Shown: positions 1 to 10,567, numbered from the stretch's first letter. The stretch: DNA of 14,983 nucleotides from Paenarthrobacter nitroguajacolicus JCM 14115 (GCA_001313365.1 BBFS01000115.1:1-14983); one strand, 5' to 3'. Made by a program: numbers and translations. The notes: generated by a model not told the origin, from the sequence alone.

Positions 1-132
1 CGCCCCCCCTTCAACAACGACCGCGGTGACCGCAAGCCCTTCGGTGACCGTAACGACCGTCCGGCACGCGATGGTGAGCGTCGCCCCCCCTTCAACAATG
101 ACCGTGGTGACCGTAAGCCGTTCGGTGATCGT
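1..132 (+). repeat. Two in-frame copies of a 51 bp coding repeat, 81 bp apart
   Basis: Copies start at 1 and 82 and encode the same 17 residues, RPPFNNDRGDRKPFGDR. The two DNA copies differ at five positions, all third-codon changes that keep the amino acid. A decayed partial copy (GGDRNDRGG) follows at about 154-183. The doubled proline in each copy comes from a run of seven C and is probably an artefact of the sequence; the true unit is likely one residue shorter. Confidence 0.85.
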
Positions 133-1187
133 CCCGAGCGCGGACCGCGGAACTTCGGCGGTGACCGCAACGACCGCGGCGGTTCGTGGGAAGAGCGTCC
201 GGCCCGGGTCCCAATGCCAAGGACATCCGCAGCGCCAACCGTCCTGACCGCGAACGCTCTCCTGAGATTGACGAGGACGTCACGGGCAAGGAACTCGACC
301 GCGCCACGGGTCACCAGATCAAGACCCTCGAGGAGCAAAGCGCGGGCTGGGTCGCGAAGCACCTGGTCATGGCTGGCCGCCTGATCGACATTGAGCCGGA
401 GCTCGCATTCCAGCACGCCCTCGCCGCGAGCCGCCGCGGCGGGCGCCTCTCGGCCGTGCGTGAAGCGGTTGGGCTGACTGCTTACGCTGCCGGCCACTAC
501 GGTGAGGCACTGCGCGAATTCCGTACGTACCGCCGCATCAGTGGCTCCAACGTGCATTTGCCGGTGATGGCTGACTGCGAGCGTGGCTTGGGACGTCCGG
601 ATCGCGCCCTTGACATGGTCCGTTCTCCCGAAGCCCAGGATCTTGACGCTCCTGCAAGTTGAGCTTGCATCGTGGCCTCAGGTGCACGTGCGGACCTCAA
701 GCAATTGGATGCTGCGGTTAGCGAGCTTGAGATCCCGCAGCTGGACATCAACCGGGCCTTTTCATATAGCCCCCCCCGCCTCTTCCGCGCATACGCTGAA
801 GCTCTGAGTGCTGTGGGTCGTACCGACGAAGCGGACAAGTGGGCCCGGCAGGCGCTCGTGGCTGAGAACGCTTTGGGCGTGGGCGACTTTGCTGAACCCG
901 AAATTCTGGACCTGGGCTGGGACGAGCAGGAAGAAGCAGCTGCGCGTAAGCCGCGCTTCGAGAAGCCGGCCCCCCCGGACGCCGACGTCGTGAAGCCTGA
1001 AACGGAGACGGTCATCGTTGAGGCCGCAGCCGCTGATGTTGAGCATGATGACGTTGAGCTTGATGATGTCGAGTCTGATTACTTCGAATCCGATGACGCT
1101 GAATCCGACATCGATTCAGCGGACGAAGAAGCAGAAGCAAAAGACGAAGACACCGAGAACGAGGGCTCCGACTCCCAGCATGGCTGA
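1..1187 (+). CDS. TPR-like conserved protein with basic Arg/Gly/Asp repeats and an acidic tail (5' end cut off)
   Basis: The start lies outside the window. Reading frame 1 from position 1 gives a charged, low-complexity region with the 17-residue unit RPPFNNDRGDRKPFGDR twice. From about 205 the frame moves to 3, probably one missing G in a short G run, and a helical domain follows (GWVAKHLVMAGRLID, LTAYAAGHYGEALREFRTYR, FRAYAEALSAVGRTDEADKW) that looks like tetratricopeptide-type helix pairs. An in-frame stop at 660-662 is probably created by three lost bases between about 648 and 670, because the same frame resumes with matching protein. The last 60 or so residues are almost entirely Asp, Glu, Ser and Ala. 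The stop is at 1185-1187 and overlaps the next start by 8 bp. By position it matches the Rv1691-type conserved protein. Its biochemical role is unknown; protein or RNA binding is only a guess from composition. Confidence 0.75.
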
Positions 1188-2173
1188 TTCACTGATCTCA
1201 TCGTTTGATGCTGTCCTTTCGGATCTGGATGGAGTGGTTTATGCAGGACCGCACGCCATTCCCGGGGGCTGTGGAGTCATTGCAGCGTCTCGAAACCGTA
1301 GGCGTCGGCTTGGGTTACGTGACAAACAATGCCTCCCGCACCCCCCCTGCCCAGGTCGCGGCGCATCTGCGTGAGCTCGGTGCACCGGCTGAGGACCACC
1401 AAGTGGTTAGTTCCTCCCAGGCGGCAGGGGAGCTTCTGGCTTCCATGCTGCCTGCGGGGGGCGCATGTCCTCATCACTGGCAGCGCAGCATTGGCATATG
1501 AGATCGAACTGGTGGGACTCAAACCGGTGCACAGCGCCGCCGAATCACCGGTTGCGGTCGTCCAGGGATTCAACCCGGAGATTGGGTGGAAGGATCTGGC
1601 GGAGGCATCATATGTCGTAGCCGGGGGTGCCATGTGGTTTGCCACCAACACGGACATGTCCATCCCGCAGGCCCGCGGCATGGCACCGGGTAATGGAACG
1701 CTGGTTGCCGCGGTGGCGGCCGCCACGGGTAAGACGCCGTTGGTGGCAGGCAAGCCCGAAGCGCCCCTTTTCCACGCGGCAGCCAAACGGCTAAATGCTG
1801 ATCGTCCGCTGGTTGTGGGCGACCGTTTGGACACGGACATCCTGGGTGGCAACCGCGCAGGATTTGCGACGGCGGCAGTCCTCACCGGTGTGGACACCAC
1901 CCACACCATCATTGCGGCGCGGACTGACGAACGTCCGGATTACCTGCTGGCAGACCTGGAAGGCCTTTATGCGCCGTATCCGGAGGTTGTCAGCGACGCC
2001 GGCACGTTCCGCTGCGGTGCAGCCACTGCAGTTGCAGGGGGGACGGGACCGTCACGGTGACTGGCCTTGAGGGTGACCTCGATGCATGGCGCGCAGCGTG
2101 CGCGGCATGGTGGGCAGCGGTTCCCGACACGGACGTGGCGCAGGCGCCGCAGCTGGAATGGCGAAATCACTAG
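1180..2173 (+). CDS. HAD-superfamily sugar/glycerol phosphate phosphatase, NagD/PGP (class IIA) type
   Basis: Motif I is DLDGVVYAGP with the nucleophile Asp at about residue 15 (1222-1224) and the acid/base Asp two later. Motif II is VTNNASRTP, the lysine motif is VAGKPEAPLF, and motif IV is VGDRLDTDILGGNRAG. The small, Gly-rich cap is the C2 type of HAD-IIA enzymes. The mycobacterial enzyme at this locus (Rv1692) is described as a glycerol-3-phosphate phosphatase, so a role in recycling polyol phosphates is likely but inferred. Start ATG at 1180 overlaps the upstream stop. Frame breaks: a run of five G near 1265-1269 (four expected), six G at 1456-1461 (five expected), and six G at 2037-2042 (four expected). 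C7 at 1341-1347 adds one proline. After the last break the frame continues with GDGTVTVTG and ends at the TAG at 2171-2173, giving about 328 residues, normal for the family. Confidence 0.88.
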
Positions 2174-2182
2174 ACTGGTGCG

Positions 2183-2475
2183 ATGACCGAGCCCCCCCAA
2201 CACTCAGAGCCTCAACACCCAGAGGCGGAACATCCTGAACCGGAGCGACCCGCGGTCCAGTGGCCTGAGGCCGCAAACCCCCCACAGGTGATCCGCTGGT
2301 GGACAGGGCACTAGGCCTGCTGGAGGACGTGAATAAATTGCCCGTGCCGGACCATGGGGGACCTGTACGCCGGCATCCATGACGGCTTGTTGGAAGCCTT
2401 GGATGCCGAACCCGGGCTTCCGGCAGTCCCGAAAAGCACCCCCCCAGCGATCTCCGCCCGGAAGGCGACAGCTAA
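2183..2475 (+). CDS. Small acidic conserved protein between the HAD phosphatase and tlyA
   Basis: ATG at 2183, 9 bp after the HAD stop, opens MTEPPQHSEPQHPEAE, a Pro/Glu/His-rich head. After a frame change at the C6 run 2278-2283 the body reads LVDRALGLLEDVNKLPVP, then DLYAGIHDGLLEALDAE, which look like two amphipathic helices. A second change at 2356-2360 (five G, four expected) and at least one more before the C7 run at 2439-2445 lead to the tail SDLRPEGDS and the TAA at 2473-2475, just three bases before the tlyA start. The expected product is roughly 90-96 residues. M. tuberculosis has a small hypothetical gene (Rv1693) in the same slot. I recognise no functional domain. The coding call rests on plausible protein across several frames and tight spacing on both sides, so it is less secure than its neighbours. 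Confidence 0.65.
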
Positions 2476-2478
2476 CGT

Positions 2479-3291
2479 ATGCCAAGACTTGATCAGGAAC
2501 TCGTCACCCGCGGGCTGGCGAGGTCCCGTACCCATGCCGCCAAGCTCATTAGTGACGGCAAGGTCAGCTCGGGCGGCAACGTCCTCGTCAAAGCCTCGCA
2601 CCAAGTGGATGCTACGACCGGGTTGGATGTCGAGTCCCACCTGGAGGACATCTACGTCAGCCGCGCCGGGCATAAGCTGGCCGGCGCGCTCAAGGCGTTT
2701 CCCGCCGTCGTAGTTTCCGGGAAGAGGTGCCTCGACGCCGGTGCCTCCACGGGCGGTTTCACTGACGTCCTGCTGCGGCAAGGTGCCGCCGAAGTAGTGG
2801 CGGTGGACGTGGGGCACGGCCAGCTGGTCACGCACCTCCGGGAGGATCCCAAGGTGGAGGTCCACGAAGGCCTGAACGTCAGGTATATGACGGCGGAGCA
2901 GATCGGCGGTCCGGCACAGCTGACGGTGGCTGATTTGTCCTTTATCTCGTTGACGCTGGTCCTGTGGCCGCTTGCGCAGTGCACCGAGCCGGGCGGCGAT
3001 CTAGTCCTTATGGTCAAACCGCAGTTTGAGGTTGGCAAGGAGCGTCTGAGCCGAACCGGCGTGGTGTCCTCAGAGAATGAACGACGGCGGGCGGTCGCCC
3101 AAGTGGCCCGCGCAGCAGTGGATGCAGGCCTTGAACTTCAGGACCTGGCAGCCAGTCCGCTTCCCGGGCAGGACGGAAATGTTGAATACTTCCTGTGGAT
3201 GACGCGCAGGATGTCCTCGGTGTTGCCTAAGATCGAAGAGCGGGACGAGGACGTTGCTGCATTGATCAGGAAACTCTGGCCGAACCACTAG
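2479..3291 (+). CDS. tlyA: TlyA family rRNA (cytidine-2'-O)-methyltransferase
   Basis: A continuous 270-residue frame, the only full-length intact gene in the window. Residues 1 to about 60 form an S4 RNA-binding domain (RLDQELVTRGLARSRTHA). An FtsJ-like SAM-dependent methyltransferase domain follows: SRAGHKLAGAL, the SAM-binding motif LDAGASTGGFTDVLL, VVAVDVGHGQL, VADLSFISL and LMVKPQFEVG. The spaced Lys-Asp-Lys residues fit the catalytic set of this fold. Characterised TlyA proteins methylate C1409 of 16S rRNA (and C1920 of 23S rRNA), which also makes ribosomes sensitive to capreomycin; that substrate is family knowledge, not visible here. The start sits three bases after the upstream stop, and NAD kinase starts 12 bp downstream, so the genes are probably co-transcribed. 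Unlike its neighbours it contains no expanded G or C run. Confidence 0.95.
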   Translation: MPRLDQELVTRGLARSRTHAAKLISDGKVSSGGNVLVKASHQVDATTGLDVESHLEDIYVSRAGHKLAGALKAFPAVVVSGKRCLDAGASTGGFTDVLLRQGAAEVVAVDVGHGQLVTHLREDPKVEVHEGLNVRYMTAEQIGGPAQLTVADLSFISLTLVLWPLAQCTEPGGDLVLMVKPQFEVGKERLSRTGVVSSENERRRAVAQVARAAVDAGLELQDLAASPLPGQDGNVEYFLWMTRRMSSVLPKIEERDEDVAALIRKLWPNH

Positions 3292-3303
3292 AAAGCAGAT
3301 TCG

Positions 3304-4363
3304 ATGAGCAGGCGTGTACTTGTCCTTGCCCACACCGGGCGGGAGGAATCGCTCCGCGCAGCGTGGGATGCCTGTACGCAACTGCATGCCTCTGGTCTGG
3401 TTCCCGTGCTGCAGAAGTCCGAACTTGCAGATATCGAACGGTTCTTCGGTGCCTCGATACACCCATCGAGATCCTCAACGATCACGTCAATCTGGAGGAC
3501 GTGGAACTCGTGATGGTCCTGGGCGGCGATGGCACCATACTCCGCGCGCTGAGCTGGTCCGTGAAGTCGATGTCCCGCTGTTGGGCGTCAACCTGGGTCA
3601 CGTGGGTTTCCTCGCGGAAAGTGAACGCGCCGATCTGGCCCAGACGGTGGAGTGGATAGCCAGCCGTCAATACACGGTGGAAGAACGCATGACCATCGAT
3701 GTCCAAGTGTGGGTCAAGGGCCAGAAGATTTGGCACACGTGGGCTTTGAACGAGGCTGCCATTGAGAAGGCCAACCGTGAACGCATGTTGGAAGTTGTCA
3801 CCGAAGTTGACGAGCGTCCTTTGACGTCATTCGGCTGTGATGGTGTTGTCCTCGCGACGCCCACGGGTTCCACGGCCTACGCTTTTTCTTCAGGTGGCCC
3901 CCCCGTCGTGTGGCCTGAGGTTGAGGCTTTGGTCATCGTCCCGATCAGTGCACACGCACTTTTTGCCAAGCCGCTGGTGGTGTCGCCCCCCCGTTCCAAG
4001 TTGGCCGTCGAAATCATGAACCGTACCGACGCCGTGGGGGTCCTCTGGTGCGACGGCCGTCGTTCGGTGGATCTCCCGCCTGGAGCACGCGTTGAAGTAA
4101 CGCGCTCGGCGACCCCCCCGGTGCGGCTGGCCCGGACGCACAAGACACCGTTCTCGGCCCGGCTTGTCCGGAAGTTCCAGCTTCCCATCCATGGCTGGCG
4201 CGGCCCGGCGCCCCCCCGGAGCGGCGAAGTGCACACCGGACCCATCCCTGTCATCCGCACACTGTCACCGGCACCGTTGCCCAGCCCCCCCCGGGACTCC
4301 GGAACGTCCCCCCCGGACCCGGGGCACGGTGAGCCATCAGACCCCCCCACGAATGCGAAGTGA
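3304..4363 (+). CDS. nadK: NAD kinase with a proline-rich C-terminal tail
   Basis: ATP-dependent phosphorylation of NAD to NADP, cytosolic. The family signature GGDGT is at 3522-3536 within VMVLGGDGTILRA. The NE motif is WALNEAAIEK, the Gly-rich motif is TPTGSTAYAFSSGGP, and PISAHALFAKPLVV and LVRKFQLPIHGW complete the conserved C-terminal domain. The frame changes twice: near 3447 (one C lost, true reading FFGALDTPIEIL) and near 3547 (one G lost, true reading ILRAAELVREVDVPLLG). Five or more C7/C8 runs (3898, 3986, 4113, 4211, 4285) add one proline each, for example GGPPVVWP where the family has GGPVVWP. Beyond the catalytic domain, about 50 residues rich in Pro, Ser and Gly precede the TGA at 4361-4363. 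NAD kinase is normally essential, which argues that the breaks are not real. RecN starts 3 bp later. Confidence 0.93.
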
Positions 4364-4366
4364 AAC

Positions 4367-6118
4367 ATGCTCGAAGAACTCCGAATCCGTGACCTCGGCG
4401 TCATAACCGACGCCGCCCTGCCGCTGGGCCCCCGGCCTCAGCGTCGTCACCGGCGAAACCGGTGCAGGCAAGACCATGGTGGTGACCGCCGTCGGACTTC
4501 TTCTTGGTGCCCGTTCGGATGCCGGCGCCGTTCGGAGCGGCGCCAAATCTGCGTCGGCGGAAGCTGTGCTGAAGCTCGATCCAGCGCACAGTGCGGTGGA
4601 ACGCGCCAAGGAGGCCGGCGGGGGGAGGCGGAAGAGTTCGACGGCGTTGCTGAGCTCCTGCTGGCCCGCACCGTGGGTGCCGACGGGCGTAGCCGGGCTT
4701 ATGTTGGCGGACGTGCGGCACCGGTGGTGTATTGGCTGAATTGGGCGAGAGCCTGGTGGTGGTCCACGGCCAGTCGGACCAGATCCGGCTCAAGAGCGCC
4801 ACCGCACAGCGGCACGCCTTGGACAGGTTTGCCGGAGCACCCCTCGCCAAGACGCTGGGGGGGAGTATCAGGAACTGTTCAACCACTGGAAGGCCATCCA
4901 GTCCGAACTCGAAACACTGCGCAGCGAAGCCCGCGAGCGTTTGCGGGAGGCTGAATCCCTGGACGCGGCCCTCAAGGAAATCGATGAGGTGGATCCCCCC
5001 CAGCCTGGTGAAGACGAAACCCTCAAGGCCGAGGCCGTGAAACTGGCCAACGTGGAAGAACTGCGTTTGGCGGCAGCTGCGGCCCATGAGTCCCTCATTG
5101 CCGAAGAATTCGGAGACGCCGGCGACGCAACCACCATGGTGGATGCCGCCAAACGGACACTGGAGCACGTGGCGGAGCACGACGAGGAACTTCGTTCCGC
5201 AGCAACGCGATTGGCGGAGGTCGGCTTCCTCCTCAATGACATCGCCGCCGAGTTGTCCAGTTACCAGGCAGCGCTGGACACGGAAGGCCCCGAACGGCTC
5301 TCAGAAATCGAGGAACGCCGCGCTGCCCTCGCCAAGCTGATCCGAAAGTACGCCCCCCAGCATTGACGAAGTGCTTGAGTGGGCTGCTGCGGCCAGGACA
5401 CGCCTCGACGAGTTGCAGGATGACTCCAGCCGCATCGAGGCCTTGGACGCCGAAGTGGGTTCTGCGGAGGCAACCCTGCGCAAGCAGGCCGCGGGCATCA
5501 CCAAAGCCCGCCTCAAAGCTGCCAAGGACCTCTCAGCGCGGGTCAGCGCCGAGCTGAAGGCCTTGGCCATGGCCGACGCCACGTTGGTCATCGAGGTTGA
5601 TGGCAGCGGCGTGCTGGGGCCGTGGGGCACCGATGAGATCGCCTTCCTCCTCAGGCCTCACTCCGGTGCTCCGGCGAGGCCACTGGGCAAGGGTGCCTCC
5701 GGCGGTGAACTGTCCAGGGTCATGTTGGCAATCGAGGTAGTTCTTGCCGCAGTGGATCCCGTCCCCCACGTTCGTCTTCGATGAAGTGGACGCCGGCGTG
5801 GGTGGGCGTGCCGCCGTCGAAATCGGCCGAAGGCTGGCCATGCTCGCCCGGCACGTCCAGGTCCTTGTGGTCACACACCTGCCACAGGTAGCGGCCTTCG
5901 CAGATCAACATATCCGCGTGACGAAAACTTCCGTGCGTGGCGCTGATGGGAAGACAACCACGGGGGGGTTCACGTCCAGTGACGTTCAGCTTCTTAGCGA
6001 CGACGAGCGGGTCAAGGAGCTTGCCCGCATGTTGGCCGGTCAAGAGGATTCCGAGAGCGCGCAGGCGCATGCCCAGGAATTGCTGGACGACGCGAAGCTC
6101 CTGCCGCAGCGCGCGTAG
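4367..6118 (+). CDS. recN: DNA repair protein RecN (SMC-like ATPase)
   Basis: Double-strand-break repair ATPase of the SMC family acting on the nucleoid. MLEELRIRDLGVI is the conserved start. Walker A GETGAGKT is at 4452-4475, then VVTAVGLLLGARSDA and the RecN-specific VVHGQSDQIRL. A long charged coiled-coil arm rich in Ala, Glu and Arg follows. The second ATPase half has GKGASGGELSRVMLAIE, then the Walker B stretch FVFDEVDAGVGGRAAVEIG and VTHLPQVAAFADQH. Full length would be about 580 residues, normal for RecN. Frame breaks that can be placed: C5 near 4428 (four expected), G6 at 4620-4625, a lost G near 4727, G7 at 4857-4863, C6 at 5353-5358 and C5 at 5763-5767. In-frame additions occur at 4995-5001 and 5962-5968. 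Start is 3 bp after the nadK stop, so the two are probably co-transcribed. Confidence 0.93.
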
Positions 6119-6268
6119 TGTTGCCGGGGGGGTTAGCTGCCGCGGGCTAGTGCGAGCACAATCACATTGGTGCGCTTCTTCCCGCCCAGGTCTTGCTTGG
6201 AATGCGGTGGTGAGCAACTATTGACCATTTGGGGGGGAATCCGAACAGACGCTTGGAAGGCGTAATTG
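6119..6268 (+). other. Intergenic region between recN and pyrG; probable pyrG leader
   Basis: About 150 bp without a supported gene. In the order remembered from M. tuberculosis two genes (Rv1697, Rv1698) lie here, and neither is present. A weak promoter-like pair, TTGCTT at 6193 and AACTAT at 6216 with 17 bp spacing, matches the -35 and -10 consensus in only half its positions. Two G7 runs (6126-6132, 6231-6237) belong to the window-wide homopolymer pattern. No clear hairpin was seen by eye. Confidence 0.35.
6255..6260 (+). promoter_or_regulatory. Ribosome binding site of pyrG
   Basis: GGAAGG lies 8 bases before the ATG at 6269 and decides that start over the in-frame GTG codons at 6287 and 6290. 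Confidence 0.6.
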
Positions 6269-8026
<1,758 letters not shown>

Positions 8027-8040
8027 ACGCAAGTACTAAC

Positions 8041-8046
8041 GAAGGA
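8041..8046 (+). promoter_or_regulatory. Ribosome binding site supporting an upstream NUDIX start
   Basis: GAAGGA, 6 bases before the ATG at 8053. It supports the longer NUDIX protein rather than the internal ATG at 8102, which has no comparable site. Confidence 0.5.
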
Positions 8047-8052
8047 CGCGCG

Positions 8053-8722
8053 ATGCCCCGGTATTTCTGAAACCCCCCGCACATCAAGGCAGGTTTCGGA
8101 CATGCCGAGCCCGCGCCGTCTTTTGTCTACCAGCAAGGTATATGAAGGCCGCATTTGGGACGTCGTCAGCGACTCGTTCCAACTCAGCGACGGCACGGAC
8201 ACCCTGGTTCGTGACTACATCGACCACCCCCCCGGCGCAGTAGCGGTGCTGCCCATGAACGTGGACGGCGAGATTCTGTTGCTGAAGCAGTACCGGCATC
8301 CGGTCGCCATGGATCTGTGGGAGATCCCCCCCGCCGGCCTGCTGGACGTTGAAGGCGAGGACTTCGTGGTGGGCGCGGCCCGGGAACTGGCGGAGGAAGC
8401 CGACCTGGTAGCGGCCACCTGGAACGTCCTTGTGGACTTCTTTAACTCGCCGGGTTCCTCCAGCGAGGCAGTCCGGATCTACCTGGCACGGGGCCTCAGT
8501 GACGTACCGTTGGCGGACCGGCATGTCCGCACCGATGAAGAAGCTGAAATTGAACTTCACTGGGTGCCGCTCGAGGACGCCGTGCAAGCAGTGCTGGAAG
8601 GCCGTCTGCATAATCCGTCGGCAGTGCTGGGCATCCTCGCAGCCGCTGCCGCGAAGGCTGATGGCTTCACCAGCCTTCGTCCAGCCAATGCGCCTTGGCC
8701 GGCTCACCCGAGCCAGCGCTGA
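8053..8722 (+). CDS. NUDIX hydrolase, ADP-ribose pyrophosphatase type
   Basis: Likely hydrolyses ADP-ribose to AMP and ribose 5-phosphate. The NUDIX box lies in AGLLDVEGEDFVVGAARELAEE, where six residues instead of five separate the first Gly from the first Glu. The M. tuberculosis ADP-ribose pyrophosphatase Rv1700, as I recall it, has the same longer loop and the same position after pyrG. Upstream, VLLLKQYRHPV-like and WEIPAGLLD elements are typical of ADPRases, as is DFFNSPGSSSEAVRIYLARG downstream. The uninterrupted frame begins at 8102 (MPSPRRLLSTSK), but the ATG at 8053 with its ribosome binding site probably starts the protein (MPGISETPAHQG), separated by an extra C at 8056-8059, C6 at 8073-8078 and a lost C near 8096. 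C7 runs at 8227 and 8326 add prolines (DHPPGAV, WEIPPAG). The stop is 2 bp before xerD. Confidence 0.88.
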
Positions 8723-8724
8723 GC

Positions 8725-9697
8725 ATGGCCGAGGCCGCCACTCGAACCGTCAATGGCGTTGACCGTGCAGTAACCGACTATCTGCAGCACGTCGGGGGTG
8801 GAGCGCGGCCTGGCGGCGAACACGCTGTCCGCGTACCGCAGGGACCTCGCCCGGTATTCGAACTTCCTTGCCGCGCAAGGCGTGGATCAGCCGGGAAACA
8901 TCACACGGCATCACGTGACCGCCTTCGTGCAGGCCTTGTCCGACGGTTCGGACGCGCCGCCGCCCTGGGGGGTGCGCTCTGCTGCACGCACAGTGGTAGC
9001 TGTGCGTGGCCTCCACAAGTTTTGGGCGCTGGAAGGAACCACGACGGCGGACCCAGCCAGCGATGTGCACCCACCAATGCCGGGCAAGCGGCTGCCAAAA
9101 GCCATCAGCGTTGGTGAAGTGACGCGCATCCTGGAAGCTGCCGGCTCAGACAGTGCTACCGGTCTGCGAGACCGCGCATTGCTTGAATTCCTTTACTCCA
9201 CGGGAGCCCGCATCAGCGAGGCCGTGGGGGGGTTGGACGTCGATGACGTCTCCCTCGAAGACACCGGCGGTGACCCTGCCATCGTGCGGCTGTTCGGCAA
9301 AGGTTCCAAGGAACGCCTGGTGCCCCCCCTGGCTCTTACGGTGCCCGCGCCGTCGGGGGGGCCTATGTTGTTCGCGGCAGGCCGTTGCTGGCGTCCAAGG
9401 GCAAGGGCTCCCCCCCGGCGCTGTTCCTCAACGCCCGGGGTGGCCGGATCAGCAGGCAGAGTGCGTGGACCATCCTTAAGGCCGCCGCCGAGAAGGCGAA
9501 TATCACCAAAGATGTCTCTCCACACACGCTGCGCCATTCCTTCGCCACCCACCTCTTGGAGGGTGGGGGCGGACGTCAGGGTGGTTCAAGAGCTGCTGGG
9601 ACACGCGTCCGTGACCACCACCCAGGTCTATACGCTGGTCACCGCGGATACTTTGCGTGAGGTCTACGCAGCGGCGCATCCAAGGGCGCTCGGATAG
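8725..9697 (+). CDS. xerD: Tyrosine recombinase XerD
   Basis: Site-specific recombinase resolving chromosome dimers at dif. The SAM-like N-terminal domain reads [12 protein letters not shown], then [20 protein letters not shown]. The catalytic set is complete: Arg in [11 protein letters not shown] (9209-9211), Lys in [12 protein letters not shown], His-x-x-Arg in [17 protein letters not shown], His in [12 protein letters not shown], and the nucleophile Tyr in [12 protein letters not shown] (9629-9631). About 305-310 residues, the family norm. ATG at 8725 begins 2 bp after the NUDIX stop, suggesting co-transcription. Frame breaks: G5 near 8790 (four expected), a scrambled stretch around 8952-8972 with G6, a lost G near 9332, and G5 near 9564. 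In-frame additions at 9226-9232 (AVGGLDVDD for AVGLDVDD), 9323 and 9410. XerD is preferred over XerC because of its place in the cluster. Confidence 0.92.
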
Positions 9698-9742
9698 CCA
9701 GGCGCCGGGATAAATCCAGACCCCCCCAAGATAACGCCCGGG

Positions 9743-10507
9743 TTACTCGAGGACGTTCAGCGTCAGCTCCACGGCGTCCACGAACAATGCCAGCAGCGAG
9801 GTCCCCCAAGCCAGCTACCAGCAAGAGGCCGGGGTGTGCCAGCCCTACCACCACGCGCTTGAGTCGGGGGGCGTCCGCGGAGGAACTTCTTCGGTACGCG
9901 TGTCTTCAGTGGTATCTGACGCCAGCCCCCCCGCAGCCGCCGCAGGAACCACGCACAGCGGACGATGAACGCATCCACAGGATGGAGAGCACCAGCGGAA
10001 CTGCTGCCAGCATGAGATTGAAACCCAGAGCCGTGACTTCCTTTTCGGAATCGCCAATCACGGACTGGACGGTGGTGGAGATGGAAGCACTCATCACCAC
10101 TGAGGCTGCCCACACCATGAAGGCTGCCACCAGTGCAAGGAACCGGACGAAGAAGTGGCCCAAGACGGTTGCGTCGACTGCCTGAGGTGGCTCCGCGGCG
10201 TGGCATGCAGCACCACCAGCGTAGAGATCAAGGTGGGCAGTGCGGCCACGAGGACCAGCAGGTACCAGGTCCATCCGGCCAGGTCCACCACTTCGTCCAA
10301 AACGATCAGTCCTGCCCAAACCACCGTCCAGGCCCACCCTGCATAGAGCGGGTGTGCCACGAGCCAGCCTGGCAACCATGCGTCCCGTTCAGGTTTAGCC
10401 TTGGGGGGGACTGTTTCTCCTGCACCCGAACCGTCGTTGGGCGGCGGTTCGCCAACGCTTTCGACGGCTGCCACCTGGGCTTGCCGGTTGCCCCCCACCT
10501 TCAGTCA
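9743..10507 (-). CDS. Integral membrane protein of unknown function
   Basis: Transcribed towards xerD. ATG on the minus strand at 10507 opens MTEGG, then a polar head (NRQAQVAAVESVGEPPPNDG, and many Lys/Glu). Hydrophobic stretches follow: WAWTVVWAGLIVLDEVV, WYLLVLVAALPTLISTLVVL, FLALVAAFMVWAASVVM, ALGFNLMLAAVPLVLSILWM, and, after an acidic loop (SDTTEDTRTEEV), a last one in LLLVAWGTSLLALFVDAVEL. The TAA is at 9743-9745. Four or five membrane spans in about 250 residues fit a small membrane protein. The reading jumps frame at least four times, near 10491-10496 (C6 on the plus strand), 10185, 9985 and 9866-9871, and again near 9800. I recognise no family. The coding call rests on membrane-like sequence continuing coherently through the breaks. 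Confidence 0.7.
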
Positions 10508-10567
10508 TGGGCTCACTGTAGCAATGGCGGCAGCGGCAGGGGGGGAGATCAGGTTAAGGTAGGCAGC

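Noticed and set aside
1..183. A CRISPR-like array, from the regular repeats
   Set aside because: The repeats are in frame, encode the same residues with silent changes, and have no unique spacers of constant length.
4401..5180. A 259-residue minus-strand open frame across recN
   Set aside because: It lies opposite the conserved RecN sequence, including Walker A, and has no recognisable motif. Long antisense frames are common in GC-rich DNA.
5340..5380. Programmed ribosomal frameshift in recN
   Set aside because: No known signal or conserved need exists, and many similar breaks occur in the same gene and its neighbours.
6221..6268. A pyrG leader controlled by reiterative G addition, as in Bacillus, suggested by the G7 run at 6231
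   Set aside because: The run is part of the window-wide expansion, the Bacillus-type start sequence and terminator hairpin are not seen, and no transcription start is known.
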